Source of the DNA: JADFOB01 sp964651325
GTDB taxonomy: Bacteria; Planctomycetota; Phycisphaerae; UBA1845
Direction: 5' to 3'
Assembly (NCBI GenBank): GCA_964651325.1
Contig: CAZYXP010000027.1
Coordinates: 1-27,498, forward strand
DNA length: 27,498 nt
In this document: positions 8,263 to 16,604 of the stretch, piece after piece
Position numbering within the stretch: position 1 is the first letter of the stretch
Layout of the letters: each line of letters opens with the position of its first letter
Translations under genes and position numbers: made by a program
Notes under the pieces: model-generated
Databases searched by the model: none
The model's input: the letters and a program-made list of their open reading frames with translations, nothing else
Told to the model about the DNA's origin: nothing

Positions 8263-9193
8263 GCGCATGCTCCGATTCGGCGAGGTTCCTTATCGAATTC
8301 GGATTCGATCCCGTGTGCGGCGCGACGTCTGCTGCCGGTTGGGTTTTGACGATTGGCGTGTCGGACGGACGCGCTTCAGGGGCCGCCGCCTCTTCGCCCA
8401 TGTTGTGGCTTTGTCCCACGGGTTCTTCCCGGGTCGGGCCATTGTGATTCGGTCTGTCCTCAGCGCTGGCCGGATCGTTAACGAGAAGGAACAAGTAAAT
8501 GGGCCGTCCGGGGCCGTCTTGAACGGCGCGAACGCGGGCCTGACGCACCAGTTCGAGCAGGGCGAGAAACAGTCCGATCATCTCGGATCGACCGCGCCCG
8601 GAGAAAACGTCCGCAAACGGCATCGAGCTGGCGTTTCGCTCCAGGGCATCGACGATGTCGTCCGCGTGGAGTGCGATGGGCGTGTCATCGACCTCGATCC
8701 GATGAACGGTGGACTTGCGGCCGGTCTGTTCCAACAGCCGGCTGAAGGCATCGACCAGATCCCAGAGTTCTACATGGTCCAGCTCGATTTCCTCAGCGTC
8801 GCGTGGGGGCGCAGCGGGCCGGCGTGGATATTGCAAGGCCTGACGCTCGGCTCGTTCGGCCAGTTCGTGGGCGCTGTCTTTGTACTTTTTGTATTCGAGC
8901 AGTTGCCGCACAAGCTCCAAACGCGGATCGTCCAGATCCTCTTCCTGCTCCTCGGGTGGTGGCTTGGGGAGCATCAGGCGCGATTTGATTTCCATCAAGC
9001 TCGTAGCCAACACGAGAAACGCGCCCGCCGATTCGGGGTCCATTTGTTGCAAGACCTCCACGTACCGGACGTACTGTTCGGTGATCTTGGCAATCGGGAT
9101 GTTGTGGATGTCGATTTCGTCGCGCCGGATCAGAAACAGCAGCAGATCCAGCGGACCGTCGTAGACATCCAGTGATACGCGATAACCACTCAA
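8249..9193 (-). CDS. scpA: Segregation and condensation protein A
   Basis: ScpA is the kleisin subunit that bridges Smc heads, and with ScpB forms the bacterial condensin that compacts and separates chromosomes. The N-terminal block YRVSLDVYDGPLDLLLFLI and the following IDIHNIPIAKITEQY are diagnostic. The middle helical part holds EIKSRLMLPKPPPEEQEE. The C-terminal winged helix (RGRSEMIGLFLALLELVRQ, ending about residue 245) would contact Smc. About 70 further residues are low-complexity and not part of the usual fold. I favour TTG at 9193 (314 residues): AAGGAA lies 8 bases upstream, the TTG overlaps the trpS stop as TTGA, and the protein then starts like other ScpAs. A GTG at 9226 would add 11 residues inside trpS but lacks a well-placed ribosome site. 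scpB is not in the window. Confidence 0.93.
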   Translation of the reverse strand: MSGYRVSLDVYDGPLDLLLFLIRRDEIDIHNIPIAKITEQYVRYVEVLQQMDPESAGAFLVLATSLMEIKSRLMLPKPPPEEQEEDLDDPRLELVRQLLEYKKYKDSAHELAERAERQALQYPRRPAAPPRDAEEIELDHVELWDLVDAFSRLLEQTGRKSTVHRIEVDDTPIALHADDIVDALERNASSMPFADVFSGRGRSEMIGLFLALLELVRQARVRAVQDGPGRPIYLFLLVNDPASAEDRPNHNGPTREEPVGQSHNMGEEAAAPEARPSDTPIVKTQPAADVAPHTGSNPNSIRNLAESEHAHEAE

Positions 9194-10173
9194 CGGTGCG
9201 TTTCCTTGGCCGTCATCAAACCGCACGCCTCGCGGACTTCACCCATGACCTCCATCGCCACGGCCCGAGCGTTGCGACCGCACGTGTTCAAGACATCTTC
9301 AACATAATCAGGATCACCGGCGAGCTGCTCGCGCCGCTCCCGCGCCGGCCCCAAGACGCGTTCGACCGCTTGGGCCAACCGTTTCTTCGCTTCGCCATAC
9401 CCCATGCCTCCGGCTCGATAGAGGTCGGCAAGTTGGGCCACGTCATCGGGTTCGGCAAGCAGCTTGTACAAAGCAAAGACGTTGCACGCGTCGGGGTTCT
9501 TGGGATCTTCCACGGGCGTGCTGTCGGTCTTGATTCCCATGATCCGCTTGCGCGTTTTCGCGGGCGTATCGAACAGGTCGATCGCGTTGCCGTAGCTCTT
9601 GGACATTTTTTGTCCATCAACGCCCGGAACGAACATGGCTTCGTTCAGCCGGATCTCCGGACGTTTCAGCACCTCGCGGCCATAGACCTGATTGAAGTAT
9701 CCGGCCATGTCCTGCGCCATCTCAACGTGCTGCGATTGATCTTTGCCAACCGGAACCAAATCACCCCTGTAGATCAAGATGTCGGCCGCCATGAGAAGCG
9801 GGTAGGTGTACAAGCCCATCGACGGCGTTAGCCCCTTGGCGATCTTGTCCTTGTAGGACGTGGCCCGGTCCAACAGGCCTTTGCCCGTGACCGTGGACAG
9901 AACCCAGGCCAATTCGGTGACCTCCGGAACATCGGTTTGTCGAAACAGGTTGCACCGCTCAGGATCCAGGCCGACGGCCAGGTAGTCCAACGCGACGTCG
10001 CGCGTATAGCCGCGCAGCGTTTCGGCGTCCTGCACCGTTGTCAGAGAGTGGTAATTCGCAATGAAGAAAAAGCACTCCTGCTCGTGTTGGAGCTTGGTGT
10101 ACTGAGTCATTGCGCCGAGATAGTTGCCCAGGTGCAACTTCCCGTTGGACTGAATTCCCGAAAGAACACGCAT
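9190..10173 (-). CDS. trpS: Tryptophan--tRNA ligase
   Basis: This 327-residue class I aminoacyl-tRNA synthetase charges tRNA-Trp with tryptophan in the cytoplasm. The HIGH-type signature is HLGN (residues 14-17, in GKLHLGNYLGA). KMSKS is exact at 189-193, followed by YGN. The blocks GLTPSMGLYTYPLLMAADIL and VPVGKDQSQHVE are typical of bacterial TrpS. Length is normal for the family. A strong GGAGGAG ribosome site lies about 7 bases upstream of the ATG. It is the first gene of a minus-strand operon; its stop codon overlaps the proposed scpA start. It is divergent from kdsC. Confidence 0.97.
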   Translation of the reverse strand: MRVLSGIQSNGKLHLGNYLGAMTQYTKLQHEQECFFFIANYHSLTTVQDAETLRGYTRDVALDYLAVGLDPERCNLFRQTDVPEVTELAWVLSTVTGKGLLDRATSYKDKIAKGLTPSMGLYTYPLLMAADILIYRGDLVPVGKDQSQHVEMAQDMAGYFNQVYGREVLKRPEIRLNEAMFVPGVDGQKMSKSYGNAIDLFDTPAKTRKRIMGIKTDSTPVEDPKNPDACNVFALYKLLAEPDDVAQLADLYRAGGMGYGEAKKRLAQAVERVLGPARERREQLAGDPDYVEDVLNTCGRNARAVAMEVMGEVREACGLMTAKETHR

Positions 10174-10476
10174 ACAGATTCTCCTCCGCGTCCCAAGGTG
10201 GCCGCCTGACCCCTGATTGTCAAGGTTGGACCAATCGGCAGAGATGCTTTCGGCGGTTTCCCAGCGGGGTAGGGCAGGGGGTTGGATTATGGCACGGGAA
10301 CGCTACGCCAACGCTGAACCAATCCCAACGTCCACTCCGCGGAGCAACCCCCTGTCCTACGATCTGCCAAAACCCATGCTGGGTCACGAGCCCGGTCGGG
10401 GTCTATTGTCGCCGCCGTCTTGACCTCTTGGCATGGTACGAGGATACTTGGGCACCTATTTCGTGGTGTTTTGCCC
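10174..10476. other. Divergent promoter region trpS / kdsC
   Basis: This 303-base gap separates two divergent operons. It contains the trpS ribosome site at its left end and a good sigma-70-type promoter for kdsC at 10420-10448. I could not assign a confident promoter for trpS. No gene is supported here. A TTG-initiated N-terminal extension of kdsC back to 10420 is unlikely because that codon lies in the -35 element. Confidence 0.6.
10420..10448 (+). promoter_or_regulatory. Promoter of kdsC operon
   Basis: TTGACC (10420-10425; five of six consensus bases) and GATACT (10443-10448; four of six) are separated by exactly 17 bases. Transcription would start near 10455, leaving a leader of about 20 bases before the kdsC ATG at 10477. 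This is the best -35/-10 pair I found in the window. Confidence 0.6.
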
Positions 10477-10983
10477 ATGGACGTTGCCCCGATACGACTA
10501 CTGATCCTCGACGTCGATGGCGTCTTGACCGACGGAAGCCTCGTTTTCTCAGAGCAGGGTGAGCGAACCAAGCAGTTCTGCGTTCAGGACGGGTTGGCCC
10601 TAAAGCTCTGGGTCCGAGCAGGCGGCACGGTCGGCATCATTTCCGGCCGATCAGGCGAGGCGCTCTCCAAACGCGCGGCCGAACTCGGGATCGAACACGT
10701 GTACCAGGGCGTCCAAGGCAAGGGCGTCGCCTATACCGCGCTGCTGTCCGAATTGGGAGTCCAAGACGGTCAGACCGCCTACGTCGGTGATGATCTTCCG
10801 GATCTAGATCCCATGCGCCGCTGCCGGTTTCCTGTGGCGGTGGGCAATGCGGTCCCCGCCGTAAAGCGAGAAGCGAATTACGTGACACGAGCGTTTGGCG
10901 GTTCCGGCGCGGTGCGCGAGGTGGTGGAATTTTTACTTCGGAAGCAAGACCGCTGGAATCGGGATCTTCTAGCATCTGTTTGA
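10477..10983 (+). CDS. kdsC: KDO-8-phosphate phosphatase, KdsC/YrbI-type HAD
   Basis: The 168-residue cytoplasmic HAD-superfamily enzyme is predicted to dephosphorylate 3-deoxy-D-manno-octulosonate 8-phosphate, the last step before KDO activation for lipopolysaccharide. Motif I is LDVDGVLTDG with nucleophile D12 and acid D14. Motif II is the Ser of IISGRSG (S56-R58). K82 and motif IV GDDLPDLD (104-111) complete the site. It has the short capless form typical of KdsC tetramers. ATG 10477 is preferred over upstream TTG 10420, which falls in the promoter. No clear ribosome site is seen before the ATG. The next gene starts 15 bases after the stop, with its ribosome site overlapping the stop, so the two are surely co-transcribed. 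A related sugar-acid phosphatase or the CMP-acylneuraminate-associated subgroup is possible but less likely given the Lpt-like neighbour. Confidence 0.9.
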   Translation: MDVAPIRLLILDVDGVLTDGSLVFSEQGERTKQFCVQDGLALKLWVRAGGTVGIISGRSGEALSKRAAELGIEHVYQGVQGKGVAYTALLSELGVQDGQTAYVGDDLPDLDPMRRCRFPVAVGNAVPAVKREANYVTRAFGGSGAVREVVEFLLRKQDRWNRDLLASV

Positions 10984-10998
10984 GGAGGATCGCATCCA

Positions 10999-13900
10999 TT
11001 GGCCCCGTTCCACCCCATCCGAGCCTCCTCAACTGTGCGGACGCTGATCGTGGCCTCATCTACGCTGGCGATCGTTGGCGTCTGCTTCGGCATCTATCAA
11101 CTTAGCCAGCCTCAGCCCGAGCCGGTGGATCGGCCCGCGCCACCTTCGCGCTTACCAAGCATCGATGACCTGACCGTGAAAATGGAGGATCCCGCGGGAG
11201 CGCCGGCCGTCAAAATCGGCGGAGGCCGTGTGGGACCCGGAGAGAAAGTGCGGTTTTCCATCTACGGTGAACGGGGAGACCGCGCCCGGGCGGAAATCTC
11301 GATGCAGAGCTGGACGCCGGTGAAGGGTGTGCCCAACAAGTTCGATGTGGTCGGGCCGGAGGTTCGCCTCCTTACCGCTAGCGGGAATGCGATCAAGGCT
11401 GTGGCGAAACGCGGCGTTTTGGAAACCCGCGGAAAAATCGGTGGGGATTTGGATGTCCGGCGGGGGAGCCTCAATGGCGATGTGGTCATCGAGATCGACC
11501 GCTTGAGCGAGGACGACCGCGCCAAGCTGCCGGAGAACGTGCGCCACAAGATCGACCCATCACAGCTGATCCGCATCGAGTGCGACGAGATTCTCTTTGA
11601 CCGTGAATACGCCAAGGTCACGATAAACGGCCCCTTCGTGCTTTCCGCTCGGGATGCCCGCGTCCAGACTGCAGACGTTGAGGTGCGGTTTAATGAGTCA
11701 GCGGGAAGGATCGACTCCTGTCGCATCGGCGCCGGCGGACGAATCGAGCTATCGCGGTTGCCCGATAGCGATGCCTTCCGCGTGCCGGGCTTCGATCAGG
11801 ATTCCACTCGGACTACCAACCTTTCCGACTGGCTCAGCGACACGGTCCAATCCGTTCTGGCGGCGAGGCAAGAATTGGTTGCCCAAAAGCAAGTTCAGCC
11901 ATCAGGAGAAGACGTCCCGGTTTTCGGCGGGGAATCCACCCAGGCCGATTCCACGACCGTCAAGCCGGCGCAGCGATACCGGGCGCTCTTCTCGGGGGCG
12001 ATTGTCGTGCGCCAGCTGATGGACGGGATCCAGCAGTCGGAGCTACTTGCGGATGACCTAGAAGTGCTGCGTGATTTCTCGCGGCAGGATCGCAATCGGC
12101 TCGGAGCGAACCCCGCCGCATCTCCAGACGCGGATTCGAACACGGCAGTCAAATCGAAACAGAGCCCCAGTGAATCAGTTGTAATCGCCTGGAAAGACCG
12201 TTTGATGATTCAAGCCGTGGTGGTCCAAGAAGGAGGCGGCCAAGAGGAGGGTGCAGAAGGTGGGGCGGCCGAGGTTGATCGAATCAGTGCCACGGGGTCT
12301 CCCGTTACGATAACCAGCGGTCAGGGGCTCGCTCGATGCGGCGAGCTTGATTTCACGCCGGGCAATGCAGAGGTTGTTTTGACAGGCACGCCGGAGAAAG
12401 CGGCGCGGATCAAGATGTTCGGGCGAGGCCTGGTCATCGGACGCGAGATTCGCTTCCGCCAGGTTCTAGACAAGGTTTTTCTGAATGTGGCCGGCCCCGG
12501 TCGGCTCTTGCGCGACGCGATACCGGAACAAGGAGAATCCGCTAGCGAAGAGGCTTCGGATTCGATGCCGGCCGCGATCGAATTTGCAGAGCGGATGGTG
12601 GTCGAGGGCTCGGTCATCACCGATACACTGCTCCACCTTAGTGGTGAGGTTTCTCAGCGCAAGATTCGGGTCATTGACCATGCCGTCTTCACGGGCCGCT
12701 CCACTTTGCGTGATTCGAATACTGAGCTTTCCGCGGATCGATTGGAAGTGAGTTTTTCGACCCAAAGATCGTCTTCCGGGACCATTCAAGCCTACGATCG
12801 GCTGGAAGGCCGCGGCCGCGTAATCATGACCCAGGGCGATGATCGCATGACCTGCGACGAGATCGATGTCGTCCTAGATACCGACGCCGGCAAGCCCGTA
12901 CCGCGCCGAGTGGTGGCGCGGGGCCAGGTCAACGCGCAGCAAGGGACTCGGTCCATCCGGTGTGAAGAGGAGCTAATCGTTGATTTCGCGGTGATCGAGA
13001 GAGCGCTTGGCCCGTTTGATCCGGTCAGCGCCTATCACAAGGCGGCAGAGGCAGGGCGGGAAATCCACGCGATCGATTGGCGCGAAGTGCGTCTGGCGCA
13101 CGAGGCGAAGCGCAAGACGCATATCGTCGCCACCCACCTTAACGCGCGGCGCGGCGTCGAAATCCTGGATCCCAGCCAGCAGTTGGACGTATCGGCGGAT
13201 CGGGTTGACTGCGATGTGAAGTCCGGGCGAACGATCAGTACCGCTGAAATCGTCGGTTTGGAGGATCAAGCCGCCTCGGTCCGACTTGGCGAATTGACCG
13301 TAATCGGACAGAAGATCCAACTCGACGCCGAGCATCAGAACGCGGACGTGCCCGGCGAAGGGATGATGACGTTTCTCTCGCGAAAAGACTTGGACGGAGC
13401 GATGCTCGATGAGCCTATGCCGATCACGATCGCTTGGGGGCAGTCGATGCGCTATCGTTCCGATAGCAGCGAAGCTGAGTTTTTCGGGGGCGTACACGCG
13501 GCCAGCAAATCAGGCAGCACATTTGACAGCGACCATTTGATGGTCGAGTTCGATGAGGTGGCGGTGGCCAATGCCGGGCGACCTCCGCGGCCAAACTGGT
13601 GGATATTTTCTTATCTGACCGACCATCTTTCCGGGGATGATGGCCGAGGTGGAACCGGAATCGACCGGATGGGGTTCAACAAAGAGCCAGCCTATCTGAT
13701 CGCAACGGGCCACGCCAAGGTGATTACGAAGGAGTTAGATGAGACGGGAACACTCCTGAAAAGCCGAGCCATGATCACCGGACCGCGGCTCTCGGTAAAC
13801 CTGCGCGAGGGCGTTTCCAAGATGCTGATCGAAGAGGCGGGAAGCCTCCTCCTGGAGGATTTTCGTCCGGCTGACGCAAATCCAAAGCCCGTGCCCCAAA

Positions 13901-14466
13901 GCGATAAGGCGTTCTTCGAGCTGGGCGCGCGGGCGGGACCGTCCAAGACGCTGATTCATTGGGATAATATGATGTGGTGCGATTTTGCCACAAGAGTAGC
14001 TCGCTTCGAGGGTGATGTAGACTTGAAGCACTTCAGCGGGCGGGAACTCGTCAAACGATTCGGCGGCGACACGGAACAGGAATCGCTCGAAGGCGCACCC
14101 GGAAGGGCCACCTTTCTTACTTGCGACAAACTGACTGCGACGTTTGCGGGAGAAAGCGGTCTTCGGAGCCAGGACGGCGAAAGTCGAATCGGCGGATTGA
14201 GTGGGACTGCGCTTAGCAGTTTCCAGTCCGAAGGCCACGTCAAGCTCGTCGATGAGACCGAGGGGCTGATCGTGCAGGGCGCCCATTTGGGCTATGATCG
14301 CATTCGTGAGTTGCTCACGGTGTACGGCAACGAGCGGAGCCCCGCGAGTTTCATCCAACAGCGCCCCGGCCGGCTTCCTCGAAAAGCGTTTGCCCGGCGA
14401 TTTCTCTACAACACGGCCACGCGAAGCCTCTCGGCATCCGAGGTGCATTACGAGGGACGCAACTAA
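10999..14466 (+). CDS. Giant LptC/LptA (OstA)-like LPS-transport protein
   Basis: The 1155-residue protein has an N-terminal membrane anchor (about 14-34) followed by a Pro-rich linker and a long, beta-rich extracytoplasmic part. The first 250 residues resemble LptC: an anchored protein with VRLLTASGNAIKAVAKRGVLET-type strands. The middle (roughly 520-720) and later parts show OstA/LptA-style blocks such as LSADRLEVSF, GRVIMTQGDDRMTCDEIDVVL and VVARGQVNAQQGTRSIRCEEELIVDF, which would build a beta-jellyroll bridge for LPS. Normal LptC and LptA are each about 180-190 residues, so this is several times larger. The TTG start is supported by GAGGAGG ending 10 bases upstream, overlapping the kdsC stop. 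The kdsC-lptC order matches proteobacteria, but no lptB ATPase follows; dnaA converges instead. The LPS-transport role is inferred from fold-type motifs and synteny. Confidence 0.8.
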   Translation: MAPFHPIRASSTVRTLIVASSTLAIVGVCFGIYQLSQPQPEPVDRPAPPSRLPSIDDLTVKMEDPAGAPAVKIGGGRVGPGEKVRFSIYGERGDRARAEISMQSWTPVKGVPNKFDVVGPEVRLLTASGNAIKAVAKRGVLETRGKIGGDLDVRRGSLNGDVVIEIDRLSEDDRAKLPENVRHKIDPSQLIRIECDEILFDREYAKVTINGPFVLSARDARVQTADVEVRFNESAGRIDSCRIGAGGRIELSRLPDSDAFRVPGFDQDSTRTTNLSDWLSDTVQSVLAARQELVAQKQVQPSGEDVPVFGGESTQADSTTVKPAQRYRALFSGAIVVRQLMDGIQQSELLADDLEVLRDFSRQDRNRLGANPAASPDADSNTAVKSKQSPSESVVIAWKDRLMIQAVVVQEGGGQEEGAEGGAAEVDRISATGSPVTITSGQGLARCGELDFTPGNAEVVLTGTPEKAARIKMFGRGLVIGREIRFRQVLDKVFLNVAGPGRLLRDAIPEQGESASEEASDSMPAAIEFAERMVVEGSVITDTLLHLSGEVSQRKIRVIDHAVFTGRSTLRDSNTELSADRLEVSFSTQRSSSGTIQAYDRLEGRGRVIMTQGDDRMTCDEIDVVLDTDAGKPVPRRVVARGQVNAQQGTRSIRCEEELIVDFAVIERALGPFDPVSAYHKAAEAGREIHAIDWREVRLAHEAKRKTHIVATHLNARRGVEILDPSQQLDVSADRVDCDVKSGRTISTAEIVGLEDQAASVRLGELTVIGQKIQLDAEHQNADVPGEGMMTFLSRKDLDGAMLDEPMPITIAWGQSMRYRSDSSEAEFFGGVHAASKSGSTFDSDHLMVEFDEVAVANAGRPPRPNWWIFSYLTDHLSGDDGRGGTGIDRMGFNKEPAYLIATGHAKVITKELDETGTLLKSRAMITGPRLSVNLREGVSKMLIEEAGSLLLEDFRPADANPKPVPQSDKAFFELGARAGPSKTLIHWDNMMWCDFATRVARFEGDVDLKHFSGRELVKRFGGDTEQESLEGAPGRATFLTCDKLTATFAGESGLRSQDGESRIGGLSGTALSSFQSEGHVKLVDETEGLIVQGAHLGYDRIRELLTVYGNERSPASFIQQRPGRLPRKAFARRFLYNTATRSLSASEVHYEGRN

Positions 14467-14502
14467 CGCCGACCGCACGCCCCCCTGCCAAAAAGCCTAT
14501 CC

Positions 14503-14527
14503 GTGTAGCACAGCGGCCCCCCGCTGT
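14503..14527. repeat. Dispersed repeat A, copy 1 (25 bp)
   Basis: GTGTAGCACAGCGGCCCCCC followed by GCTGT. The copy at 24762-24786 differs at one base (A versus G at position 8). ACAGCGG/CCGCTGT gives internal pairing across the C-run. In both places a repeat B copy follows within about 80 bases. Confidence 0.85.
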
Positions 14528-14534
14528 TCCCTCC

Positions 14535-14597
14535 GCCGTTGTGGCCCCCCGCTTTTTCCGGGCCGCCGCTGTTGTGGCCGTCCGCTGTCTCCAGGCC
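14535..14597. repeat. Imperfect tandem duplication, 30 and 33 bp
   Basis: Unit 1 (14535-14564) and unit 2 (14565-14597) align over their whole length with one 3-base gap and about five mismatches. Both share GTTGTGGCC near the start and end in GGCC. They lie between the repeat A and repeat B copies. Confidence 0.6.
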
Positions 14598-14604
14598 GCC
14601 GCTC

Positions 14605-14625
14605 AGCCGAGGGCGGCTGGGCTAC
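14605..14625. repeat. Dispersed repeat B, copy 1 (21 bp)
   Basis: The core AGCCGAGGGCGGCTGGGCTA plus one C is identical to 24801-24821, and identical in reverse orientation to 17910-17930. AGCCG/CGGCT forms an internal stem. This copy abuts the A-run of the dnaA terminator. Confidence 0.88.
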
Positions 14626-14668
14626 AAAAAAACCGAAGCAAGCGCCGTCCGTGGGCACCTGCTTCGGT
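14626..14668 (-). terminator. Rho-independent terminator of dnaA
   Basis: On the minus strand ACCGAAGCA (14660-14668) and TGCTTCGGT (14632-14640) form a perfect 9-bp stem. It is followed directly by a run of seven Ts counting the closing base (14626-14632). The loop region has further partial pairing. It begins 42 bases after the dnaA stop. There is no T-run on the plus strand, so it acts only on dnaA-direction transcripts. Confidence 0.85.
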
Positions 14669-14710
14669 GTGGTCGTACCGTTTGCACGGACAGACCTGTG
14701 CAAGCCGCAC

Positions 14711-16204
14711 CTATGCAAGCCGCATAGTGGCGGCCGAGACTGAGGAGGTCCCCGCGGTCGTCGGGGCCTCATGCTCCGACTTCAGACCTCGTCCAGTCCC
14801 TAATTGTTCTTCGATTTCACTGACGATGATCGCCAGGTTTTGTTGTTTTTGCCCGGCTGGCGTAAGCCACCGAACGTCAACATTTTCCTGCAGTTTTTTT
14901 GATGTCCTTCTGGCAGCCAAGATAACGGTCGAGTGGTTCTTGTTGCCCATGAACCGACCTATTTCTGGATAACTCATGTCCGTATGCTTGCGGGCTAGAT
15001 ACATAGCAATGCCCCGAGCCAGCGCTATGTTGCGCGATTTCCGGGAGGTATGCAAATCGGCCGGCGTGAGCCCGAAGTAAATGGCCACGATGCTCTCGAT
15101 GTCGGAGAGCATAACGACCGGTGCGGTTTGCCGGACCAGGTCTTTGATGGCCCGCTCGGCGAGCGGAAGCGAAACCGGTTGCTGGGATAGCTGTGCGTGC
15201 GCTACGACCTTGAGGAGCGCGCCTTCGAGCTCGCGGATGTTGGCTTTGAAATTCTCCGCGATGTACATGATGGCCGATTCTGGAATCTCGACCTTCAGCC
15301 GCAGCGCCCGACGTCGAAGCACTTCGGCTCGTACGACCGCGTCCGGAGAATCGATGCGGACGACCATGCCTTGAACAAAGCGGCTTACCAGCGAATCCGT
15401 AAAGTGACCGATCATCTTCGGGTGGGCGTCGGAGGAGAGCACGATCTGCTTGCGCTCGGCATCAATCGCGCGAAGCGTCTGGAGGAACTCGGCCTGAGTC
15501 GCCCGCTTGTTGGCCAGGAAATGGACGTCGTCGATGACCAAGACATCCAAATCGCGATACCGCCTGCGAAACGCGTCCTGCTCCCGCGCCTTGACGGAGT
15601 AGACGTAATCGTTGGTGAATTCCTCGCCCGAAACGTATCGCCACCGAAGCTCAGGGTGCTGTTCGGTCAGGCCATTGCAAATCGCTTGAAGCAAATGGGT
15701 TTTCCCAAGTCCACATCCGCCATGGATAAATAGGGGGTTGTAGGCGTTGGCCGGTTCTTCGATTACGTGCTGAGCCGCCGCAAACGCTAGACGGTTGGAG
15801 GTGCCCACGACGAATCCGTCCAAACGTCCGCGGAGCGTCGGCGTTGTCTGCAACTGGGGTAGGCGGCGTTTCTGTCGCGCCATTCGCTCGGGATTCTTGG
15901 CGACAAAGGCCACCTGGCGATCGGGTTGTTTCTTGCCCAACCCCTTGGCCAGGGTGGGATCGATCGCAAAGCTTAGTTGAAAGGATTCCCCCGTAACTTC
16001 GCGCGCCGCCTCAATAATGATGTCAGAGAAATGATTTTCTACCCACTCCCCGACGAAATGGTTCGGCGTGCTGACACGCAGATAGTCTTCAGTAAACGAA
16101 AACCTGGTAGCGTTCTTAAACCAAACATTGTACCGCTGTGGCCCTACCATCTCAGCGATCCGCGATTGAACCTCGGCGACCGCATCCTGCGCGCAAACCA
16201 CCAC
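14711..16204 (-). CDS. dnaA: Chromosomal replication initiator protein DnaA
   Basis: DnaA binds DnaA boxes at oriC, oligomerises with ATP and opens the origin. The 497-residue product shows domain I (about 1-85, with RYNVWFKN), a short linker, and the AAA+ core (about 118-340): Walker A GGCGLGKT (162-169), Walker B VLVIDD (221-226), sensor I block IVLSSDAHP (254-262), and ANIRELEGALLKV (321-333). Domain IV carries the DNA-binding signature SYPEIGRFMGNKNHSTV (411-427). A C-terminal tail of about 30 residues is extra. The GTG start has AAGGAG six bases upstream. The gene stands alone: dnaN, recF and gyrB are not adjacent. A strong terminator follows. The Cys in Walker A (often Val) is a mild oddity. 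Confidence 0.97.
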   Translation of the reverse strand: MVVCAQDAVAEVQSRIAEMVGPQRYNVWFKNATRFSFTEDYLRVSTPNHFVGEWVENHFSDIIIEAAREVTGESFQLSFAIDPTLAKGLGKKQPDRQVAFVAKNPERMARQKRRLPQLQTTPTLRGRLDGFVVGTSNRLAFAAAQHVIEEPANAYNPLFIHGGCGLGKTHLLQAICNGLTEQHPELRWRYVSGEEFTNDYVYSVKAREQDAFRRRYRDLDVLVIDDVHFLANKRATQAEFLQTLRAIDAERKQIVLSSDAHPKMIGHFTDSLVSRFVQGMVVRIDSPDAVVRAEVLRRRALRLKVEIPESAIMYIAENFKANIRELEGALLKVVAHAQLSQQPVSLPLAERAIKDLVRQTAPVVMLSDIESIVAIYFGLTPADLHTSRKSRNIALARGIAMYLARKHTDMSYPEIGRFMGNKNHSTVILAARRTSKKLQENVDVRWLTPAGQKQQNLAIIVSEIEEQLGTGRGLKSEHEAPTTAGTSSVSAATMRLA

Positions 16205-16278
16205 CGCAAACTCCTTTCCAGGGAGGAACCACTATCAAAACACCGAAACGACTAAGATTCGCCAATCAAGACTGGGGC

Positions 16279-16309
16279 TGCCACCGCCTACCGCGATTCG
16301 CGGGTGGCA
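16279..16309. repeat. Nested GC-rich hairpin
   Basis: Outer arms TGCCACC (16279-16285) and GGTGGCA (16303-16309) enclose an inner CCGCG-ATT-CGCGG hairpin (16291-16303, sharing one base with the outer arm). No T-run follows. It resembles the other intergenic hairpins of the window; only one copy is present. Confidence 0.5.
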
Positions 16310-16592
16310 CAAAGCCCCGAGGACGCAACTTCATTTGTTCGACCGACCATGCATTCTGCGATCCATGCCTTCTTTGGATCGCCCACGCTGCGGGCCACGC
16401 GTTTTCTGTGGCCGCACCAACAACAGCCCGCATGTGGCGTAACCGCGAAACCGCGATTTCGCATGCCCGAATTTCCAGGCGGCAACGCGCGACATTCTTG
16501 CTGCCACAAGGGTAGAAGATATGAGTTTCACGGCGCGGCGTCAACAGAAAAACTGCGCCCACAGGGCCACAATGCACAGTGCTTCCCAACTG

Positions 16593-16604
16593 GTAAGTAC
16601 TTAC
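16593..16604. promoter_or_regulatory. 12-bp perfect palindrome, possible operator
   Basis: GTAAGTACTTAC is a perfect palindrome in an otherwise GC-rich region, about 390 bases upstream of the dnaA start and next to an A/T-rich patch. A dimeric regulator could bind it, but no promoter element is clearly aligned with it. Confidence 0.3.

Larger units (their letters stand above)
14467..14710. other. Convergent gap with repeats and terminator
   Basis: The 244-base gap between the convergent Lpt-like gene and dnaA holds a 25-bp repeat (14503-14527), an imperfect tandem duplication (14535-14597), a 21-bp repeat (14605-14625) and the dnaA terminator (14626-14668). No coding sequence is supported. 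Confidence 0.75.

Noticed and set aside
8261..9175. Plus-strand 304-codon frame opposite scpA
   Set aside because: It is antisense to a gene with diagnostic ScpA blocks and has no motifs of its own.
10420..10476. TTG-initiated extension of kdsC
   Set aside because: The TTG is part of a good -35 element, and the added residues do not resemble KdsC.
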